Source: Acidobacteriota bacterium (GTDB lineage: Bacteria; Acidobacteriota; Terriglobia; Terriglobales; Acidobacteriaceae). Taken from it: 16,463 nucleotides of DNA. Shown one piece after another: positions 6,141 to 12,934 of the stretch (position 1 is the stretch's first letter; each line of letters opens with the position of its first letter). The stretch is from assembly GCA_021819255.1 (NCBI GenBank), contig JAKART010000012.1, positions 1-16,463 of the forward strand, in the 5' to 3' direction. The position numbers and the translations under genes are program-made. The notes below the pieces were generated by a model. The model was not told where the DNA came from. It saw only the letters and a list, made by a program, of their open reading frames with translations, and did not search any database.

Positions 6141-6171
6141 GTGAAAAGCTCCGTCCTGCAACGGAAACAGA

Positions 6172-6468
<297 letters not shown>

Positions 6469-6764
6469 GTTTTGTCTCCTTCGTTCGGTCAGATATAGAA
6501 ATCGGCTGATGCTGAGCTTTGGGCTCCTCTTCGCCTCCGGCCTCTGGCTGCGCCCCACTCTCCTTCTCCGTCCCGTCCAGAGGTTTTGTCGAGCAGGAAA
6601 TCGCCAGTATTCATGGGGGTGCGAAGAACCGCGCCGATGTTCACCTTCAACCTTCCGAGGCGCTTTGTCAACGATAATTCTCCTATTTCCACAGATATTT
6701 ACCGATATTTCCGTGAAATGTATCCTTTTTCACCCGTTTTTGCCGTATCTGACGCCATCTTGGC
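6469..6764. other. Intergenic region upstream of HU, AT-rich in part
   Basis: The part nearest HU is ordinary GC-rich DNA, with a possible -10 (TATATC, minus strand) close to 6490. The part from about 6665 to 6760 is strikingly AT-rich for this genome: 6661-6720 has 22 G+C in 60 bases. It contains the repeated GATATTT(A/T)CCG-like pair near 6694-6713 and a minus-strand TTGACA at 6665-6670 without a matching -10 at the proper distance. A 67-aa frame across it shows no recognisable features. Confidence 0.5.
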
Positions 6765-7529
6765 TCAGAAGAACCGCCTTGGCGTTCGATCTCGCCGCGC
6801 GTCCGGCGCAGCTCCGGCAGAGGCTTCGCCGGCCCCTTTCCCAGGCTCGACCGAGTCTGGCAGGATGGCGCCGTTGAGCATCTCCACCAGCGGCGCGGCG
6901 CGGCGCAAACGCCGCACCACCTGCTGGACCAACTGCGGCGAGAGCGCCAATTCGGCGGGCAGGAGCGCTTGCACGCCCCAGTTGCCGGCGCGAATCAGTT
7001 CGCCGCCTGGATCGTCGCGGGCAAAGCCCTTGGGCATGCGCGTCAGCGCCGCCGGATCCACCGGCTCGAAGCCGCCGCTGGCCTTCAGCAACGGCTCCCG
7101 GGTTCTGCGATAGAGCGCATGATGCGCGCTCATCCAGCGCCGCAGGCGGAGCAACTGTTCGCGATCCGGCATGTAGACGCCGGCCGCGACCATCACCTGC
7201 TGCGGCGAGATTTGCAGATAGAAGCCGCCGCCGGAGGTCTTCTCCATGGTGGCCCGCGACCACCATGCCGCCAGATGCGTCTTGTAAGGCCGCTTGTCTT
7301 TGCTGAAGCGCGTGTCGCGATAGATCCGCATCGCGATCTTGTGCGCCGGACGCACGTGCTCCGGAGCAAACTCCCGCATGGCGGCGTTGATCTCCTCCAC
7401 CACCGCCAGGAGGGGAGCCTTGACCGCCTCTTCATAGAGGCTGCGCCGCGCCTCAAACCACTCGCGCTGGTTATTGCGCGCCAGCCCGCGCAGAAAGGTC
7501 ATCGCCTGGGGAGAAAAGCAGGTCGCCAT
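6765..7529 (-). CDS. DUF2461 family protein
   Basis: This 254-aa protein has the conserved block of the DUF2461 / TIGR02453 family: RIYRDTRFSKDKRPYKTH (68-85) followed by AAWW and GGGFYLQISP. The N-terminal FLRGLARNNQREWFEARR (12-29) also matches the family. The function of the family is not known; no catalytic motif or membrane segment is evident and the protein is probably cytosolic. The length fits, apart from a basic, Ala/Gly-rich C-terminal tail ending RRDRTPRRFF. The start is ATG at 7529. It is followed by the AT-rich intergenic region before HU; upstream, 187 bp separate it from the small membrane-protein gene in the same direction. Confidence 0.85.
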   Translation of the reverse strand: MATCFSPQAMTFLRGLARNNQREWFEARRSLYEEAVKAPLLAVVEEINAAMREFAPEHVRPAHKIAMRIYRDTRFSKDKRPYKTHLAAWWSRATMEKTSGGGFYLQISPQQVMVAAGVYMPDREQLLRLRRWMSAHHALYRRTREPLLKASGGFEPVDPAALTRMPKGFARDDPGGELIRAGNWGVQALLPAELALSPQLVQQVVRRLRRAAPLVEMLNGAILPDSVEPGKGAGEASAGAAPDARRDRTPRRFF

Positions 7530-7716
7530 GCTCCGATGGTATTCGAACCGGCCGGGGTTGCCGCATGCGGCTGGAGCCGTCGGGCGCGCGGGCGCCTGCG
7601 GCCTATGGCATTTCCGGTGTTCACGGGCATCCCGAAGCAGGCTTGCAGCCGCGCTTTTCCTGGTGGAAAGCGCCCATCGAAGCCCGGGCGCCCCCTACAC
7701 CTGCACCGAAAATGCC

Positions 7717-8028
7717 TCAGCGCTTGCGCAGCTTGCGCGCCATCCTCCGCGTCCACTGCACGCCCAGAAAGCTGAGCGCAACCGCCATCACCACCGCCCC
7801 CACTGGAAGACCCGCCAGACGGTAGGCCAGGGCGAAGTCCGGGTGTCGTCCCGTCGCCATCCGGTAGCCGAGCATGGAGAGGATCGCGACGAAGGTCGAT
7901 AGAAAGAACGCGGCCATCCCGGCCGCCGTCCCGAACAAGAGTGATTGGAACCAGCCCAGCTCTCCCAGGGGAATGCCCAACACCTGGCCCTCCCGGCGCG
8001 CGCGCTCGTCATCGTGTGCAGTAGCCAT
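7717..8028 (-). CDS. Small two-helix membrane protein, unknown function
   Basis: The protein has about 103 residues. After a charged N terminus (HDDERARREGQ) it has two hydrophobic segments: roughly SLLFGTAAGMAAFFLSTFVA with following residues, and LAGLPVGAVVMAVALSFLGV. It ends in a strongly basic tail (RRMARKLRKR) likely to face the cytoplasm. I do not recognise a family. Two starts are possible, ATG 8034 and ATG 8028. I prefer 8028 because a minus-strand TATTCT (-10) at 8042-8037 ends 8 nt before it, which would give a leaderless transcript, whereas 8034 would lie before the predicted transcription start. It is divergent from the gene at 8048, and the two share overlapping -10 boxes. Confidence 0.7.
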   Translation of the reverse strand: MATAHDDERARREGQVLGIPLGELGWFQSLLFGTAAGMAAFFLSTFVAILSMLGYRMATGRHPDFALAYRLAGLPVGAVVMAVALSFLGVQWTRRMARKLRKR

Positions 8029-8035
8029 ACTCATT

Positions 8036-8042
8036 TAGAATA
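8036..8042. promoter_or_regulatory. Overlapping mirror-image -10 boxes (bidirectional promoter)
   Basis: On the plus strand TAGAAT (8036-8041) ends 6 nt before the GTG at 8048. On the minus strand TATTCT (8042-8037) ends 8 nt before the ATG at 8028. The two hexamers share five base pairs, so RNA polymerase could start in either direction from the same site. Both predicted transcripts begin at or near the start codon, and neither gene has a Shine-Dalgarno sequence. Confidence 0.5.
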
Positions 8043-8047
8043 AGCCC

Positions 8048-9199
8048 GTGGCAGAGACTGTCCATAACGGCCGGGTCACCCAGATGGTACGCCCGGCGCG
8101 CCTGGTGAATGCGGCGCAGATCGCGCGCGACACAGAGGTCCGGCAATCGCCCAACGGTGTCCGCTTCGCCACCTTTGGCGAGACCGGACTGGCAGACCTG
8201 GATCTGGACCGCATGCTGCAGACCGTCCCCACGGCGATCACTGCGGCGCTCAAGGCGAACACCTACTACTTTGTTCCCCTGGCCATGCGCGAAGCCGCGC
8301 TGGACCTGGAGACTCAGGGCTCGGGGATTGTAAATCCCGCGGCTCGCCCGGAGGATCCAGAGAGCCAGGAGGATCCAGAGAGCCAGGAGGTTCCAGAGAG
8401 CCCGGAGGATCCGGAGCGCCCGGCGTCAGAGCCGCAGCCGGCCCAACCGCAGCCGGCTCAAGCGCAGCTCTCTGGGGCGTCCGCCGCCGCGCCGCCGGCC
8501 ATGGTGGCCAGCGCCTACAGCGAAGAGTTTTCCGACGCCGCCATCTGCCATCGCAACCTTGACCTGGAGCAGGGCCGGCGCGCCGTCTTCATCTCCACGC
8601 GGTTGATGGGCGACCGCTTTGCGCTGAGCTTTGAGTTCTTCATCAATGTGGCCCATGCCTTCGTGGAACGGTCTGGGGTGCCCGCCTCCTTCGCCGATCC
8701 CGTGTGGCGGCAGGCGCTGCGCGGCGTCCGCGGCGAGACGAGCATCGATGCCTGGGAGACGCGCAACCTCGCCTTTGGCCGTCCGGCCAACGCACCTCCC
8801 GAACCCGCGCCTCCGCTCTCTCGGCGCAATCGCGCCTCCATGGGCGACCGTTCCTCCGCGCCGGCCCAGGAGCGCGCCTTTGCCCGCGCCGCGGAAGAAT
8901 CCTCCCGCCAGCCGGCCCTTGACGACCCGGCCGACGACCCGGCCCAAACCGGCGCTCTGGCGGATTCCGACGGCCCGCACCATAACGAGCGCGCTCTGTA
9001 CCTGGAGGCAGCCTTCTCGGACGCGTTGGCCATCTACCTACTCTCGCTGGCGCTGGACTTTGACTACAGCGAGCTGCGCGAGCGTGAGTATCCCCTCCTG
9101 CACCCCTCGGCACTGGCCGAGCGTCTGCGCCTGGCCGCCAACCTTTTTCCGCCCAACCCAGGCTACGAGTTCGCCCTGCGTTACCGCCGCAGAGCCTGA
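8048..9199 (+). CDS. Uncharacterised 383-aa protein with EDPESQ repeats
   Basis: I do not recognise a family. No signal peptide or membrane helix is evident, so it is probably cytosolic. It has three compact parts separated by low-complexity linkers. The N-terminal part (1-92) includes VRFATFGETGLADLDLDRML and a TAALKANTYYFVPLAMREAAL helix. A middle part (about 150-245) includes RRAVFISTRLMGDRFALSFEFFINVAHAFVE. The C-terminal part (about 318-383) is rich in Leu and acidic residues (YLEAAFSDALAIYLLSLALDFDYSELRE). Linker 1 (102-125) is encoded by four 18-bp repeats and is followed by a PQPAQPQPAQAQ stretch; linker 2 (about 250-315) is Pro/Ala/Asp-rich. The GTG start at 8048 fits the -10 box at 8036. 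A structural or adaptor role is possible but speculative. Confidence 0.75.
   Translation: MAETVHNGRVTQMVRPARLVNAAQIARDTEVRQSPNGVRFATFGETGLADLDLDRMLQTVPTAITAALKANTYYFVPLAMREAALDLETQGSGIVNPAARPEDPESQEDPESQEVPESPEDPERPASEPQPAQPQPAQAQLSGASAAAPPAMVASAYSEEFSDAAICHRNLDLEQGRRAVFISTRLMGDRFALSFEFFINVAHAFVERSGVPASFADPVWRQALRGVRGETSIDAWETRNLAFGRPANAPPEPAPPLSRRNRASMGDRSSAPAQERAFARAAEESSRQPALDDPADDPAQTGALADSDGPHHNERALYLEAAFSDALAIYLLSLALDFDYSELREREYPLLHPSALAERLRLAANLFPPNPGYEFALRYRRRA
8351..8422 (+). repeat. Four 18-bp in-frame repeats
   Basis: The units begin at 8351, 8369, 8387 and 8405; the first two are identical (GAGGATCCAGAGAGCCAG) and the others differ at one to a few bases. They encode an EDPESQ hexapeptide and variants, an acidic flexible linker. 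The identity of two units suggests recent slippage and a variable copy number. Confidence 0.9.
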
Positions 9200-9480
9200 A
9201 GCACGTTCCAGCACAACCGCCCAAACATTCTCCCCGGATCCCGCAGCGTGCTCCCTCCTACATCGCCGTCCCCTTCAGTCTCCCTCGATCCACGGCAAAC
9301 CGACCGCGAACGTCTTTCTTTAAGAACGTAGTCCTGTTCCTCGTCCGTCCGAAGACCACAATATGCTTTACCGCCAATTCATCCCGGAAAGCCATGGCTC
9401 CATTGCCACCAGCAAGACCCGGTGGATTCCGGATTTTTCATGCTGTTTGGCTACGTCTAACCACGATGACCAAGGAAATA
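9200..9480. other. Intergenic region, no clear feature
   Basis: These 281 bp contain C-rich sequence without a recognisable terminator or promoter. An open frame from 9394 runs into the next gene but its first 29 residues lack the expected signal-peptide structure, so I treat it as untranslated leader. Confidence 0.4.
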
Positions 9481-10332
9481 ATGCCGAAAACGATGAGCTC
9501 TCTCTCCCTAGCACTCCTCGGCCTGGCGCTTCCGTTCTACCCTCTCGCGCTGCAGGCGCAGAACAATTATGAGATCCAGGTGTACCCGTCGGAAACCGTT
9601 GCGCCCAACACCTTGCTGACAGAACTGCACAGCAACTTCACCGTGGAAGGCAGCACCACCACCCAATATGGGATGCTGCCCACGCAGCACCAGGAGCACG
9701 AAACCATCGAACTCACCGAGGGCATCACAAATTGGTCCGAGGTGGGCTTTTACATCTTTACCGCCGAGCGCAACGGCAACGGCGTTCAGTGGGTGGGCGA
9801 CCATATACGGCCACGTGTGCGCGCTCCGCTGAGTTGGCATCTACCGGTGGGGCTCAGCCTGTCCAATGAGATTGGCTACGCCCGGCCGGAGTTCGCCAAC
9901 CCAACCTGGTCCTGGCAGATCATGCCCATCATCGATAAGACCAGCGGGCGATGGTACTGGTCGGTGAACACGACGATGAACTGGGGGCACCCGGTGCCCC
10001 CACCGCCGAATTACACTGCGGAACAGAGGGCCACCTATTTCCGCGACGTTTCTCCGCATGGCGTCACCTTTGGCCCCGCAGCCACGCTGACGTACCAGCC
10101 CTCGAAGTATTACAACTTGGGAATCGAATACTACGGATACTACGGCGAGTTTGGCCACTTCGTGTCTCTACACAACCAGCAGCAGCAGTTCTTCCCGGTG
10201 ATCAACCTGTTTGTCTCACCAAACTGGGAGATCAATATCGGCGCCGGATGGGGCGCAACGGCATCCACGGACCATCTGATCGTGAAGGGGATCCTGGGCC
10301 ATTACTTCAACTGGCGTAAACCAAAATCGTGA
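9481..10332 (+). CDS. Secreted, probably outer-membrane beta-barrel protein, unknown function
   Basis: From ATG 9481 the protein is 283 aa with a clear signal peptide: MPKTMSSLSLALLGLALPFY, then PLALQAQ-NN as the cleavage region. I chose this start because AAGGAA (9472-9477) precedes it and because it places the signal peptide at the N terminus; ATG 9466 and a TTG/ATG further upstream are less likely. The mature part is rich in aromatic residues, with alternating patterns such as GFYIFTAERNGNG, YYNLGIEYYGYYGEFGHF and WEINIGAGWG, typical of transmembrane beta-strands. It ends in GHYFNWRKPKS, not in a terminal aromatic residue. TELHSNFTVEG and EHETIELTEGITNWSEVGFY look conserved-domain-like, but I cannot name a family. 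It is followed by the accessory region. Confidence 0.7.
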   Translation: MPKTMSSLSLALLGLALPFYPLALQAQNNYEIQVYPSETVAPNTLLTELHSNFTVEGSTTTQYGMLPTQHQEHETIELTEGITNWSEVGFYIFTAERNGNGVQWVGDHIRPRVRAPLSWHLPVGLSLSNEIGYARPEFANPTWSWQIMPIIDKTSGRWYWSVNTTMNWGHPVPPPPNYTAEQRATYFRDVSPHGVTFGPAATLTYQPSKYYNLGIEYYGYYGEFGHFVSLHNQQQQFFPVINLFVSPNWEINIGAGWGATASTDHLIVKGILGHYFNWRKPKS

Positions 10333-10481
10333 GCGCCTGCCGCGCCGGAGGGGCCGCCGGCCCTGTCGAGTTCCGGACACCTTCGAGGAGAAGTAGGTCC
10401 CTCGGCACCCTCCGCTCCCTTCAGGGCTAAGGTCGCGCGGGGCCGAACCAAAACAGGAGGAACACGGAAGAGCCCCTCCAA
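10333..10481. other. GC-rich stretch before the ruvA-end copy
   Basis: No gene is seen. A GGGCC-GCC-GGCCC stem at about 10357-10372 has no T-run, so it is weak as a terminator. The part with CCCTTCAGGGCTAAGG resembles repeat-like intergenic DNA I associate with Terriglobia, which would need a genome search. Confidence 0.35.
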
Positions 10482-10524
10482 CGCACCGCGGACATCGCGG
10501 CGCGGAAGAGCTGCTCAAAGTCGC
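10482..10524. repeat. Diverged 43-bp copy of the ruvA 3' end (left repeat)
   Basis: It matches 12323-12365 at 39 of 43 positions, in the same orientation. Read on the minus strand in the ruvA frame it gives DFEQLFRAAMSAVRW, against DFERLFRAAMSAVR-stop at the true gene end. Most differences are synonymous and the stop codon has become TGG. Such a displaced gene end is the usual mark of insertion at the 3' end of a gene. Confidence 0.85.
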
Positions 10525-10664
10525 ATGTCATTCACAACAATGCGCGCTCCCAATACCTTGCGCTGCTTTGCAAAGACGATGACCCCGGCATTGATGGACT
10601 CATCGCGGTCCACACGAGGCACCAGACGCACAACCGCGTATTCATAAGGAACTCCATCGAGCAC
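10515..10664 (-). pseudogene. Truncated DUF3037 protein gene (49 codons)
   Basis: A GTG at 10664 follows a strong AAAGGAGG ribosome site (plus-strand 10671-10678) by 6 nt. The product reads VPYEYAVVRLVPRVDRDESI then NAGVIVFAKQRKVLGARI, the N-terminal signature of DUF3037 proteins (YxYAVVRxVPxxxxxExINxGVIxF). Family members are usually well over 100 aa; here a stop at 10515 ends the frame after 49 residues. The last codons and the stop lie inside the ruvA-end copy (10482-10524), so the gene was cut at that junction. The function of DUF3037 is unknown; it often follows a HipA-like kinase gene, and such a remnant lies directly upstream. The stub may still be translated. Confidence 0.65.
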
Positions 10665-10725
10665 GCAGGACCTCCTTTTCAAAGACTGCTGAGTTTTCCA
10701 GGCGCCGCATCAGGAATCTCACGCA
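10642..10725 (-). pseudogene. C-terminal remnant of a HipA-like kinase gene
   Basis: This minus-strand frame has 27 codons before its stop and reads FLMRRLENSAVFEKEVLRARWSSL. It resembles the C-terminal end of HipA-like proteins, which in many bacteria precede DUF3037 genes. It overlaps the DUF3037 start by 23 nt, an arrangement typical of translationally coupled pairs. An in-frame stop lies at 10726-10728 and no further kinase sequence is visible upstream, so only the tail is left. The identification depends on a short sequence and on its neighbour. Confidence 0.35.
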
Positions 10726-10937
10726 TCACACTCTCCTGATTTCGGCAGACACGTCACTGCTGAACGTTATCCATAACCAGCTCGCTGGCCACCGTCTACC
10801 CGTTTAGTCGTGTTCTAAGCGAATAATGTATTTTATCGGTTTAGGGGTTAAGAACCGTCAGACGAGTCGCCACAAGTATTGAACGGCTGATTCTGCAATG
10901 CGTTTCAGCCTCACCTTCAGACGCAGGTTCGCAAACG
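10726..10937. other. Non-coding leader region of the endonuclease gene
   Basis: The part near 10800-10860 is AT-rich (for example AATAATGTATTTTATC at about 10822-10837) and probably contains the promoter of the gene at 10938, with TAATGT or TATTTT as possible -10 boxes. No -35 box can be assigned with confidence and no gene is seen. Confidence 0.4.
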
Positions 10938-12155
10938 ATGCCAACGTCCAAGACCGATACCGCCGTAAAGCTAGGATCGACCACCGTCAATGAGGCCAAG
11001 TGCGTCGCGGAACTCGAAGACCTCAAAGCCGCCATAATAGCTTGGGCCGAGAACCATGAACTCTGGCATGATGCTAATTTCCAGACACCGTTCATTTATA
11101 GAGACGAGGCACCGGAACGTCATATCGTCCTCCTGTTGCTTTTTGCAGGACCTCTCTACCACGTGTTTAACTGCACCTACGATGAGTGCGCCGGGCTCTA
11201 CAAGGAGTTCGACGCTCTGCTGCAAGAGCACGGCTTTTGGGGTGAACTGCAGAATTGCTACACGCTAAATATCATGCCCTCGGACGAACAGCGTGCGGAT
11301 GCCTATCTAGCACTTCACCGTTGGCAGTGGATACAGCATCTTGCAAAAGGGCGACTCTTCGATATCCATTCGGAAGTATTCGAACATTTCGCCGGCTACC
11401 CGGACCACTTGGCACGCTTGGAGTGGCGACAGTATGAGGAATTTCTGGATGCGGTATTCAGGAACCAAGGGTTCCGCACAGAACTGGGACCTGGCTCCAA
11501 TGACGGCGGTATAGACGTTCGTCTCTATCAGAGCGCATCCATACCGCAGATGGTCACCATCGTACAAGCCAAGAAATACGCGGCGACCCGCCCAATCCAA
11601 CTTGAAGCAGTCGCCGCGCTGTATGGACATACGGTTGTAGCCAAGGCCAGTAAGGGAATTCTGGCGACCACATCAAGGTTTCAACCCGCTGCGAAGAAGT
11701 TTGCTCTTAGCGTTGCTTCCCGCGTAGGGCTACCGACTTTAGACCTAGTGGACTCACAGTGCATCGGAGGTTGGTGTGCGGAAATTGCGAAAGAACTGGA
11801 CGGTTATTTCAGCAGCGGCGCGACGCTTAGCCCACCTGTAATCACGGCGGAACATCGTAAAGGCTTAACTGGAAGCATCGTTGTGGCCAGGGGCGGCCAC
11901 GATATGGCCATCAACTATTTCGCGAAGATTGTCGCTGACTTTCCCCATGAAGTCATCTTGGAATCGCTCCCATCCGAAGAAGCGAGCGGCGATGGACAGA
12001 CGGGCACTGTAGTGCCAAACACTCACAAGGGTTCAGGCCTGCGCTTCACTGCTTTCAAGCGCAAACGCGAGAATGGGCCTCTCGACTATTGGGGCGGTGG
12101 ACGCTTGTATTCGTACTGGGATGGAACTCCGCAGCATTTCGACTACCGCGACTAA
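10938..12155 (+). CDS. Mrr-type restriction endonuclease with unknown flanking domains
   Basis: The middle of this 405-aa protein is an Mrr catalytic (PD-(D/E)xK nuclease) domain, about 162-275. WRQYEEFLDAVFRNQGF (163-179) carries the helix glutamate, GSNDGGIDVRLY (186-197) carries Asp193, and VTIVQAKKYA (206-215) gives the QxK motif with Lys212. ASKGILATTSRFQPAA and the following helix complete the fold. Mrr-type enzymes commonly cut modified foreign DNA and need no partner methyltransferase; none is present here. Residues 1-160 and about 290-405 match nothing I recognise; one end probably reads the target. Base composition differs from its neighbours: 11041-11100 has 27 G+C of 60, 13141-13200 has 44 of 60. 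The start has no strong ribosome site. Confidence 0.85.
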   Translation: MPTSKTDTAVKLGSTTVNEAKCVAELEDLKAAIIAWAENHELWHDANFQTPFIYRDEAPERHIVLLLLFAGPLYHVFNCTYDECAGLYKEFDALLQEHGFWGELQNCYTLNIMPSDEQRADAYLALHRWQWIQHLAKGRLFDIHSEVFEHFAGYPDHLARLEWRQYEEFLDAVFRNQGFRTELGPGSNDGGIDVRLYQSASIPQMVTIVQAKKYAATRPIQLEAVAALYGHTVVAKASKGILATTSRFQPAAKKFALSVASRVGLPTLDLVDSQCIGGWCAEIAKELDGYFSSGATLSPPVITAEHRKGLTGSIVVARGGHDMAINYFAKIVADFPHEVILESLPSEEASGDGQTGTVVPNTHKGSGLRFTAFKRKRENGPLDYWGGGRLYSYWDGTPQHFDYRD

Positions 12156-12318
12156 GCGAAATAGCGCACATCGCGCTCCTGTTCCGCCACCTGCCGCACG
12201 GCGTTGGGGAGTGTGGCGTTCTGGCAGAGGCCGGGGCGGGCTCTATCTGCTTCTTCAGATTTGCACCCCCTCAAGCTGAGGGTACGCTTACGAAACACCG
12301 GGCGGCATAGCCTGCTCT
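12156..12318. other. Gap between endonuclease gene and ruvA
   Basis: This 163-bp convergent gap contains a hairpin with CCCTCA (12268-12273), loop AGC, TGAGGG (12277-12282). No T-run follows on either strand, so its role as a terminator is uncertain. Nothing else was identified. Confidence 0.4.
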
Positions 12319-12918
12319 TCAGCGCACGGCGGACATCGCGGCACGGAAGAGCCGCTCGAAGTCGCCCGCCACCGAGGTATCTTTGGCTGCGGCCTGCACC
12401 GCCTTCTGCGCCACCGGGCGCGGATAGCCGAGGTTGATCAGAGCGCTCAGCACATCCTCTTCCAGCACGCCCAGCGGCGGCGCGGCAGCCGCTCCCCCCG
12501 CCGCAAAGGCCGCTACATCGTCCAGCTTGTCCTTCAGCTCCAGCACCACGCGCTCGGCCGTCTTCTTGCCGATGCCGGGGATCCGCGTCAGCGTGGCGTG
12601 ATCGCCACCGCGGATAGCGCCCGCCAGCCGCTCGGCGGAGATGCCGCTCAACACTGTAATCGCCAGCTTCGGCCCGATGCCGGAGACCGCCAGCAGCTTC
12701 TCAAAGAGCCTCTTCTCCGTGAGCTCCGCAAAGCCGAAGAGCAGCAGCGCGTCCTCCCGGACGTGGGTGTGCACGTGCAGGCTGGCCTGAGCGCCGGGCT
12801 CGCCGAGCCCGGTGTAGGTGGTCACCGAGATTGCCAGCTCGTAGCCCACCCCGCCGCACTCGATCACCACCGCGTTCGGCGTCCTGCTCAGAATCTGTCC
12901 ACGAAGATGCGCAATCAT
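12319..12918 (-). CDS. ruvA: Holliday junction branch migration protein RuvA
   Basis: RuvA binds four-way DNA junctions as tetramers and loads the RuvB motor for recombination and repair. This 199-aa protein has the normal length. The N-terminal OB-fold begins MIAHLRGQI and includes GGVGYELAIS (22-31) and HTHVREDALLLFGF (50-63). Two helix-hairpin-helix motifs contain SGIGPKLA (79-86) and IPGIGKKTAERVVLEL (113-128). After a flexible Ala-rich linker comes the RuvB-contacting domain, ending GDFERLFRAAMSAVR. A GAGAGGAG ribosome site overlaps the plsC stop 16 bp upstream, so it is translated in an operon with plsC. ruvB and ruvC are not in the window. Its last 43 bp are repeated at 10482. Confidence 0.96.
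   Translation of the reverse strand: MIAHLRGQILSRTPNAVVIECGGVGYELAISVTTYTGLGEPGAQASLHVHTHVREDALLLFGFAELTEKRLFEKLLAVSGIGPKLAITVLSGISAERLAGAIRGGDHATLTRIPGIGKKTAERVVLELKDKLDDVAAFAAGGAAAAPPLGVLEEDVLSALINLGYPRPVAQKAVQAAAKDTSVAGDFERLFRAAMSAVR
12323..12365. repeat. ruvA 3' end, right-hand copy of the 43-bp repeat
   Basis: These are the last codons of the intact ruvA. The left copy at 10482-10524 has the same orientation and 39 of 43 identical bases. The two copies enclose the endonuclease gene and the broken HipA-like/DUF3037 remnant, a segment of about 1.8 kb. Confidence 0.85.
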
Positions 12919-12934
12919 CGGAGTCCGTCTCCTC

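Noticed and set aside
6469..6558. Extended N terminus of HU
   Set aside because: The upstream start adds 30 residues unlike HU, and the strong AAGGAG site belongs to the ATG at 6468.
6489..6692. 67-codon minus-strand frame upstream of HU
   Set aside because: No ribosome site, no family features, and the C-terminal part is Arg/Gly/Ala low complexity; more likely the HU promoter region.
9394..9480. Upstream start of the secreted protein
   Set aside because: It would put 29 residues before the signal peptide; ATG 9481 has an AAGGAA site and gives a normal signal peptide.
11150..11172. Fourth parS site in the endonuclease gene
   Set aside because: CCACGTG occurs, but the flanks (CTA before, TTTAAC after) do not form the palindrome.
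12268..12282. Intrinsic terminator between endonuclease and ruvA genes
   Set aside because: A stem of six pairs with a 3-nt loop is present but no T-run follows on either strand; not called as a terminator.
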